A stretch of DNA of 64,000 bases from Helichrysum umbraculigerum (Eukaryota > Streptophyta > Magnoliopsida > Asterales > Asteraceae), in assembly GCA_949592205.1 (NCBI GenBank), contig CATIUR010000004.1, forward strand, positions 96,122,337 to 96,186,336. Reading direction: 5' to 3'. A program made the position numbers and the translations under genes. The notes beneath the pieces are model-generated. The model did not search any database, was not told the origin of the DNA, and saw nothing but the letters and a program-made list of their open reading frames with translations. Positions 56,591 through 64,000 of this stretch are shown here, one piece after another. Position 1 is the stretch's first letter; each line of letters opens with the position of its first letter.

Positions 56591-57432
56591 TTAATGATGT
56601 GCTCTTGCCAAAGAGATGGAGCTACTTCATGTGTTTTTCATATTTTTTATGAGACGCGAAAAGTATGACAAATTCCACCCTAGCAATATAGTACGTTAAA
56701 ATTGGAAATCCACCATACAACAATGACATGTGCGAGTGTTATTAATCACATTAAAGATGGCATTCAGAGAACCATGATTAAGACTACCTACGCGGCAACA
56801 GGGGTAACATGAACCTTCTTTTCGTTTTAGTTATGATATTATAAGCTGCCCAACTTGGATGGAAAATAGATATTTAGCCCATTGTTTCTTCTCAAATCCG
56901 TTTAGAAGTGATGGGATATTTTAGGTTACTTTAAGACTTCAATAATTGCTAAAAATGTTTCTGTATCACTTTAACTGCCCATAACTAAGGGATGGAGGCA
57001 TGGAGCCATTCATCTTAGGATACTAGTCCCAAGAGCACTATAACTACAGCCCTTGGGATATAACTGAATACGAAAGCCACTATTGAAATAGCACACGTGT
57101 AATACTCGATACACTAAAGAAAAATAAATTTTGGCAGAAGTTGGTGAAATTGATGTCTTCTAAGAGATAGTTACATTTAAAATCGATGACTTCTGGACGA
57201 CGGACTACCATTAAAGATGTGATTGATCCCTACAGGCGCAGAAGAGATTGTAGTTGATGAATTCTTGGAAAACTTCAAGCATGAAAAAGTACATCCAACG
57301 TATGCCCATAAAAAAAAGGGCCTAAAGTTTTATCCTAACATTTTATGTGAATAAATCTTAAGACTGCCTCTTGTTTTTTGCTAACAACGGATATCTTTTG
57401 ATATAACTGTAATAAGAATAATGGCTTGCAGG

Positions 57433-57558
57433 TATCACACGTCAAACAGGTTGACTGAAAAAAGTGACATTTATAGCTTCGGAGTTGTGCTTCTAGTGCT
57501 AAATGCAGGCCAACCAGCAATAACCAGATATGACAATGAGAACACACACATTGCTTAA
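57433..57558 (+). pseudogene. Orphan exon of an LRR receptor-like kinase
   Basis: Reading 57433 onward gives YHTSNRLTEKSDIYSFGVVL and then LNAGQPAITRYDNENTHIA before a stop. This matches kinase subdomains VIII-IX of plant LRR receptor kinases (normally SDVYSFGVVLLE...TGQP). The usual glutamate after the leucines and the T of TGQP are changed. TTGCAG precedes it like an acceptor. No other kinase exon was found nearby. Confidence 0.75.
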
Positions 57559-57599
57559 TCAGTTTATCACATTCATAAATATATGTATAGTTTCTTATC

Positions 57600-57850
57600 G
57601 ATCGATCCAATCAATATATAAGAACATGGCATATATGTTTCTGTCATTCTGTAAGGTCACGATCAGGATCGACTAAAGGAAACACTGAACCTGTTATTTA
57701 GTTTTATATTTTACCCATTTTTATTTCTTTATTTGTTTTTTGAATTTTGATATCATGAGCTGCCCAACTTGGAATGAGATAGTTATGTATAGGTGTATAG
57801 CCCATTGTTTCATCCTCTCGACCTTTTAGAATTGATGTTATAGTATTCTA
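57600..57850. other. Flank of a lost SAUR unit
   Basis: Blocks GGTCACGATCAGGATC, GAGCTGCCCAACTTGGAATG and CCCATTGTTTCATCC are those found upstream of SAUR 2 and SAUR 3 in the same order. No SAUR or promoter palindrome lies at the expected lower coordinates; the kinase exon is there instead. Confidence 0.6.
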
Positions 57851-57859
57851 AAGATTTCA

Positions 57860-58838
57860 CTTATAAGTATCTATATATAAAGTTCAGCCAGTTGTGGTAA
57901 ATTGTCCATACTTAAGAGATGGACACTATATTTAGGATGAATAAAATAAAGGAATAATAAATATCGGCGGATAAGTTGATGACCTGCATGTGCTATTATA
58001 TGTTTTCCATTGCTGTGTTGTTGCAAGGTTGTGGTATTAGATCATGGATTTGTATAGGTCCAAGTTGTTCCATTTCAGCATAGTTCCTAGCTGGTTTTTC
58101 AAAGCTGCAGTACATACAGCGATCTGTGTGTTATATGATCATGGAAACTCTAAACCTTTTAGCCACACTGCGGTGTTTTCAGTCGGTCGTTGTAATATAT
58201 GGACTCAAGTGGCCTTGTTCAATATATTAGATAGGTAACTGATGTAAGTGTAGAACAGTTAGACTGATTTGGACAGAGGTGCTCTGTTCTAATTTGCCAC
58301 CAGCTTCTTGCATGCTAGTTTACTTCTTATTGTTTTGATGTTATGGTATATCTTTAACTATTGATCAGAAGAAATTATTTAATGGCATAATTTGATTTTA
58401 CTTCAACTCCATTATTGCTGCTCTAGGTGTTTTCAAGTAATTCATAAGAATATTAATGTGAGCTTCACCACCTTATACGTGATCCGTTTTTACACAAACT
58501 GAAAAATCACATCATGAAAAACTGAAGTATCATTATAAATTAATGCCTATTGAAAATGGGGAGCGGATATATGTACCGCCAACAGTACGCAAGAATGTGG
58601 TTTTTTAACTTTACATGTTTTATAACCCCATGTGGTTTATTGTCTAACAGTACGCATCTTGCTTACTGCTACTCTGCTAGTAGTACCTATCTATCCCAAC
58701 TGAAAATTTAGTGTAATACTAACGATTCATATACAGTTATATATTAAAGAAGGGCGTGCAAGCCCCATTGTACATACACTTTACAAATACTTGGCTCCTA
58801 TTTATGATCTCTATGATTAAAAAGTCAAAAAATACAAA
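57860..58838. other. Intergenic, downstream of SAUR 4
   Basis: No gene is supported; short ORFs at 58044-58238 have no recognisable features. Confidence 0.5.
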
Positions 58839-59183
58839 CTAATCTATGTTTAACAGGTAAGGATGATGATAGGTCTTTAATTTGTTCTCATAGTACAAAG
58901 TGTGTAATTGAGCAGCTAGATTGACAAAAGCTGCTTCCTGGCATGTAATGGTAAGTCCTCCCATTGCATGGTGAAACCCGAATTCTTCCTCTGATGTATG
59001 CAACAAATCTTGGAACAATGGTTGGTTTAAGTAAGATATAGGAATGACATAACGCTTCTTTTGTACTTCTCCAACGTACACGGCAAAATACCCTTTCGGA
59101 ACATCTGAATATTGGTGTCTTTTGTGCAATTTGATAATTTGTTTTGCAGTAGTTACCATCGAATGCAACCGGGAAATACCCAT
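58839..59183 (-). CDS. SAUR: SAUR-like auxin-responsive protein 4, 114 aa
   Basis: This SAUR is more diverged: MGISRLHSMVTTAKQIIK, DVPKGYFAVYVGEVQKKRY, YLNQPLFQDLL, EEEFGFHHAMGGLTITC and FVNLAAQLHTL. It has about 19 extra residues at the C-terminus. I chose ATG 59183 because it aligns with the MGxxR starts of the other three. An upstream in-frame ATG at 59237 would add 18 residues and cannot be excluded, since the TATA (about 59294-59301) lies above it. The promoter carries a G-box version of the palindrome at 59412-59429. Confidence 0.92.
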   Translation of the reverse strand: MGISRLHSMVTTAKQIIKLHKRHQYSDVPKGYFAVYVGEVQKKRYVIPISYLNQPLFQDLLHTSEEEFGFHHAMGGLTITCQEAAFVNLAAQLHTLYYENKLKTYHHPYLLNID

Positions 59184-59291
59184 ATATACCCTTAATGAGG
59201 AATTGAGTACTATTTTCAAAAGAATGAAGTGATCCAAGTAGTTTTAAGAAGGATTGGAAGGTGTACCTTGATGAAATCTCCACCATCATTC

Positions 59292-59429
59292 TTGTATATA
59301 TAGTGTGTGTAATGTGTTCTAGCAAATGGATATGCAAATGGGGAAGTTTGAAAAAAAGAAAAAAATATATATATTATATTAATTAATTAATTCCAATATA
59401 AGGGCCAATATCACGTGTCAGCTCACATG
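59292..59429 (-). promoter_or_regulatory. SAUR 4 promoter: TATA and G-box
   Basis: CACGTGTCAGCTCACATG takes the place of the palindrome: a true G-box CACGTG on one side and CACATG on the other. GGCATTGCTGAG follows, as in the other copies. Confidence 0.65.
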
Positions 59430-60978
59430 GCATTGCTGAGTGTATTAATTAGAAAATTAGTTAAAAATCAGATCAAATACATATATTATCATGTAACGTT
59501 CATGTGTTTAAAAGTGTGATGATAAATTTAGAGTGATTTGGAACTTGATTAAATAGATCGGTGTCAACTGTTTTTAGACAGCATTTGGATCACATAAAGG
59601 CTTATTAGCCAACACGATCATCTCTATGCGATGTCAAGTGTCAAGTAAAAAGATAATCCATACATATATTACTGTTTCATACCGAAGCATATTAATAACA
59701 GACATGTTGGTTAATTAATTAGTCTCTTAGATCAAATACGATAAACTGTCCAGATATTTTCTTATTCTTGTAACTATTATTTTAATTCGATCGAATATGA
59801 AACAAATGCATGTGACAATTTGATTTCCATGCATGTATAGTCTGTTTCAAGAGTACATGAGCCACCCAACTTGTGTTAGTATAACTGCAGCCCATGGTTT
59901 CATATTGATCTAAAAGCTTTTGGGATTTAAGTTTTAGCTAGCATACATATATTATCAAGATCTGTGTTTAAATGTTATCAATTTTAATTCTTGTTAATTT
60001 CATGGCACTGCCGGCCATACCCAAAAAGGCAATTATTAATTAGGTGCATGTCCTTAATTTTATATCATTCGATCTTGTTATAAACTTATAATACATCTTG
60101 CTTTCTTGCATAAATTATGGACTACAAGTCCCAAGTTTCATGCTTTGATCGATGTACCACTACTAGCAATTAATTTAGAATTTAGAATCCAATGTGGCAA
60201 ATGGCCGTTGGAACAAAAACGTGTTTTGATAAGTAGAATAAAGTATTGAATAAATATACCAAGCATCCTGTGAAAAGCTATAAAAATCTTTTACAAGTCA
60301 CACAATTATGTCATTATCATTTTATCATTATAAAAAACATATTAAAAATGTTTGGGCAACGTTGTAAGGGTCAACTGCATTTTGAGAGAAATGAGCGACA
60401 GATAATCTAAACAGTTAATTTCTATGATCAATGGGTTCAGATTCGTTACATATTAAGAACACGTATTTTACGTAAAATGTGGTGTGCATATAAAATACCG
60501 TGTTACGAATCTGAACATTGATCACAAAAAGTAAGGTTTGAGATCACATGCTCGTCTTCTCCTCAAAATGCAATTGCCCCTTCCGATCCTACACCAAGAT
60601 GTTATGTATTTAAATGAGAAAAAAATCTTAAAAGCCTTTCTTTTAAAAGATACAAATTTTATTTTCTCAAAACATTTTAAAGACTTGACAATTCTCAACT
60701 TTTTACCCAGAAAAACTTTTTCACTCCAAAGATTCATTAAGAAAAAACTCTCATTAATAATTAAGATACTCTCAAGATCAAAATTACAGTATATACGGCA
60801 ACATATTAATCTGAAAGATTCATGAACTATAAATGGGTAAAAAGTACATAATTATTGTTCATCAAGTTTAAAACTATGCAAAAATATTTCAACTTTGGTA
60901 CGCAGTGTAGGAAATTAAATAATACTCCACATGTATAGGTAAAAATTTGTAAAAAAAGAATCAGATCAAATTTATAAG
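59430..60978. other. Intergenic, upstream of SAUR 4
   Basis: Traces of the shared upstream blocks (CACCCAACTTGTGTTAG, AGCCCATGGTTTCAT near 59863-59905) are present. Nothing else is recognised. Confidence 0.5.
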
Positions 60979-61199
60979 TGTTGGAACTATTGAGAGATAA
61001 CCCGCCAACAATTCAAATTTAAATTTGTATTTACTTAGTCTATATTCTGTTTTGTATCCCATGTAAACCTCCTGTATTTTCTCCTGTATTTCCTCTTTAC
61101 AATCATTATATATGTAACTCATTCCTGAATGTATTCACACATCACACATCTCTTTCATTCTAAAAAATGTTCTTTATGTTCCATCTCTTTCCCGTAACA
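60979..61199 (+). repeat. Probable Copia 5' LTR
   Basis: It begins TGTTGGAACTATTGAGAG and ends CCCGTAACA. It has a CATTATATATG box and pyrimidine-rich end, typical of short Copia LTRs. No second copy is in the window to confirm the limits. Confidence 0.6.
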
Positions 61200-61234
61200 T
61201 AATATCTATATCTCGTTTATGCCTCGATAATAAT

Positions 61235-64000
61235 TTCCTGATTGAATTTTATTCGTTTGTTTTTGTTATCAAGGATCGGGAAACAAAAACTCCACTCTTC
61301 AAGGGCATGGCAACCAAAGGACTATATGAGCTTCGCTCTTCCCTGACGCCTAAAATCTTCACTATCCATCCTGGCACCAACTCTTCCGTATGGCATCATC
61401 GGCTTGGCCACCCTCAAAACAAAGTTCTCAAGCATCTGTCATCCGTTATTTCTTTTAATTCCACTTGCATTGAAAATTGTAACTCTTGTCGAATTAATAA
61501 AAGTCATCGCTTACCATTTCATGATTCGTCTCTAACATCTAATGCTCCATTAGATTTAATATTTTCTGATGTATGGTGCTCTCCAGTTGAATCTTTTGAT
61601 CATTACAACTATTATATCATTTTTGTGGATCATTTTACTAAATACATTTGGTTGTATCCACTTAAAAGAAAATCTGATTCACTTGCCACATTTGTTCGCT
61701 TTCAATTATTAGTTGAAAATTATTTCCAGCGAAAAATAAAACAACTATTTAGTGACAATGGTGACGAATATGTGAAATTGCAAACCCATTTATCATCTTC
61801 GGGAATTTCTCATCTCACTTCACCGCCTCATACTCCCGAGCACAATGGCTATGCTGAGCGAAGACATCGCCACATTGTCGAAACGGGACTGGCATTACTC
61901 TCCCATGCTCACATGCCGACCACCTTCTGGCCTTTTGCCTTCACCACCGCTGCCTACCTCATTAATCGCCTTCCCACCTCAACTCTAAATAACATTTCTC
62001 CATATCAATGCCTTTTCCAAAAACTTCCAAACTACTCTAAACTAAAGAGTTTTGGATGTTTATGCTACCCATGGCTTCGACCCTACTCAACCCATAAACT
62101 TTCTCCTCGTTCAGCCCCATGTATTTTCGTTGGGTACTCACCAACCCAAAGTGCCTATTACACTTATGACCCTATTCGATCTAAAACTTACTCATCTCGT
62201 CACGTCATTTTTATCGAACATCAATTCCCTTTTTCTACCTTAACTTCATATGTTGCAAATAATCCCCATCCTAATCATTCTGATACTTGGTTCACTCTTT
62301 CTATTCCTATTACCTCAAATAACTCTCATGAACCAAGCCCATCATCTCCATGCCAAGCTAACTCCCAATCATCCTTTCCTGCCAACAATTCTCACATCTT
62401 TTCTTCTTCTACGCACAACCCAACTTCCACTTCCACACCTTCAACTACACCTCCAATTACTTCTCCTCCCCCCACTAGAATAACAACCCGAGAAAATCCC
62501 AAACCAAACAGTCGATATTACAATTCAGACTTCCAACTCTACACCGTTTCTTCATCCTACCCAACTGAACCAAACACCATTTCTCAAGCTCTAAAACATC
62601 CTTCTTGGCGCACCGCCATGCAGGCTGAATATGATGCACTCGAACGCAATCAAACTTGGTCCCTTGTACCCCCTTCACAGGCACAAAACATTGTCGGTTG
62701 CAAATGGGTTTACCGTACCAAGTATAAACCAGACGGCTCTATCGATCGTTTAAAAGCTCGTTTAGTGGCTAAGGGTTTTCATCAACGTCCTGGCATTGAT
62801 TACATCGAGACCTTTAGCCCGGTAATCAAACCCGCCACCCTTCGTTTAGTTCTTTCCCTTGCGATCTCCCATACTTGGTCTCTTCGCCAACTTGATATCA
62901 ACAACGCCTTCCTACAAGGACACCTTAAAGAAGACGTTTATATGGCTCAACCCCCGGGATCTATTAACCCTTCTTTTCCCGACCATGTATGCAAACTAAA
63001 AAAAGCCATCTATGGTCTCCGTCAAGCATCTCGGGCTTGGTACGATGAATTAAAATCTTACCTTCTTTCCCTTGGTTTCAAACCAACAATATCTGATCCG
63101 TCTCTTTTCTTTCTCCACACTCATTATTCCCTTATACTCGTTCTTGTCTATGTTGACGACATCATTGTCACCGGTCCTTTTCCTACACACTTAGATAAAT
63201 TCATTGCTAATCTTGCTACCAAGTTCTCTTTAAAAGACCTTGGTTCTCTCTCTTATTTCCTTGGTGTTGAGGTTGTTCCTCACCACCATGGAATTCTTCT
63301 TTCTCAACGAAAATACATCCTTGACATTCTTCACAAAGCCAATATGAGTGACTGTAAACCAATATCCACACCGATGACTACTTCTGAACCTCTTACGTTA
63401 AAAGGTGGTACGCCTCACCCCTCACCTACCGATTACCGTACCTTCGTTGGAGCTTTGCAATATCTATCGCTTACACGTCCGGATATATCTTTTACAGTAA
63501 ATAAATTGTCTCAATTTATGCATGCTCCAACTTCCCTTCATTGGATAGCCTTGAAACGGCTACTCCGATATTTACATGGTACTTTACACCACGGGATCCT
63601 CATCCGTCACAATTCTCCCTTAACATTACATGCATTTACTGATGCAGATTGGGCAGGCGACAAAGATAATTATCGAAGCACGACGGGGTACATCGTTTAT
63701 TTGGGTTCTAATCCCATTTCATGGAGCTCTAAAAGACAAAGCACACTTGCTAGAAGCTCAACAGAAGCTGAATTTCGAGCAGTTGCATCAACAACCACCG
63801 AGGTCCAATGGTTAAAATCATTACTGAGCGAGCTAGGCTTTTCCTCCACCACCACTCCCACCATATACTGTGATAACTTGAGTGCAACTTCTTACTCAGC
63901 CAATCCGGTTTTTCACTCTCGAATGAAACATCTCGCATTAGATTTTCATTTTGTTAGAGAAAAAGTTCAGGAGGGTTCCCTTCGTGTTCAACATATTGCA
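61235..64000 (+). CDS. Copia pol: pre-integrase, integrase, RT, RNase H; open to window end
   Basis: The frame is open without a stop from before 61235 to the window edge; the first ATG is 61307. It shows a pre-integrase zinc region (WHHRLGHPQNK, CNSCRINKSHRLPF) and integrase with DVWCSP, LFSDNGDEY and PEHNGYAERRHRHIVE. The G usual after SDNG is D here. RT carries CKWVYRTKYKPDG, LDINNAFLQGHL and VLVYVDDIIVTG; RNase H carries AFTDADWAGDKDNYRSTTGY and SSTEAEF. Near-complete coding after losing gag and protease suggests a recent deletion. Confidence 0.93.

Larger units (their letters stand above)
60979..64000 (+). mobile_element. Copia element with gag/protease deleted, runs off the window
   Basis: A 221-bp LTR-like block (60979-61199) is followed after about 30 bases by pol from the pre-integrase domain onward. 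Primer site, gag and protease are missing, so an internal deletion joined the LTR edge to pol. Integrase, RT and RNase H are all present. The element may be Ale/Retrofit-like from its integrase. The 3' LTR should lie beyond 64000. Confidence 0.88.

Noticed and set aside
57150..57260. Further kinase exons beside the orphan exon
   Set aside because: No kinase motif (glycine loop, HRD, DFG) could be read on either strand in the surrounding 1 kb.
1..64000. tRNA or rRNA genes
   Set aside because: No cloverleaf with A/B boxes or rRNA sequence was recognised on either strand; the tRNA-like words are retrotransposon primer sites.

Overview
The window is nuclear plant DNA, from a eudicot (Asteraceae is a guess from the repeat and SAUR style, not proven). 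The evidence is a spliced plant O-fucosyltransferase gene, four small auxin-type SAUR genes, and dense Ty3/Gypsy and Ty1/Copia LTR retrotransposons with 5-bp target duplications. Only about five host genes are supported; most of the sequence is mobile DNA.

1-32.6 kb is a stack of nested retrotransposons. The outermost layer is a decayed minus-strand Copia element (gag at 31.2-32.4 kb, integrase at 18.7-19.9 kb). Two things are inserted in it. The first is a three-LTR, two-body concatemer of a coding-less Gypsy element (19893-31183), bounded by one CCTTC duplication. The second is an Athila-type Gypsy element, 'Athila-B' (7146-18661). Athila-B carries gag and protease, but an unrecognised reading frame stands where its RT/RNase H/integrase should be. 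Athila-B was itself hit by a solo LTR (12267-14610, duplication ATCTA) and, by inference, by 'Athila-A' (1-7145), whose pol end, 3' region and 3' LTR are in view.

33-37.5 kb is an intact ten-coding-exon gene for a plant GDP-fucose O-fucosyltransferase-family protein (641 aa). A 10-codon upstream ORF and a likely 5' UTR intron precede it. At 37.9-38.8 kb lies a foldback, Mutator-like MITE with a telomere-like core.

40.4-59.2 kb is a tandem cluster of four minus-strand SAUR genes that share a promoter palindrome, plus the flank of a fifth unit whose gene is gone. The cluster is interrupted by a young gag-only Gypsy element (41180-48896, duplication CAGAG, LTRs almost identical), a small Copia-type non-autonomous element (51381-53564, duplication ATATT), nested MITEs, an Athila relic and an orphan receptor-kinase exon. 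60979 to the end is a Copia element with its LTR fused to a long open pol frame and gag/protease missing.

The most unusual signal is in the LTRs of one Gypsy lineage (19893-31183, 41180-48896 and, more distantly, 12267-14610). Each has two arrays of short hairpins. Their stems change in a compensated way, and in one array the loop stays constant. The arrays lie inside or next to an intron-like GT...AG interval. The Athila 3' regions separately hold a regularly spaced AAGTGTGGGAT motif set and two small hairpins with covarying base pairs. All coordinates and alignments were made by eye.
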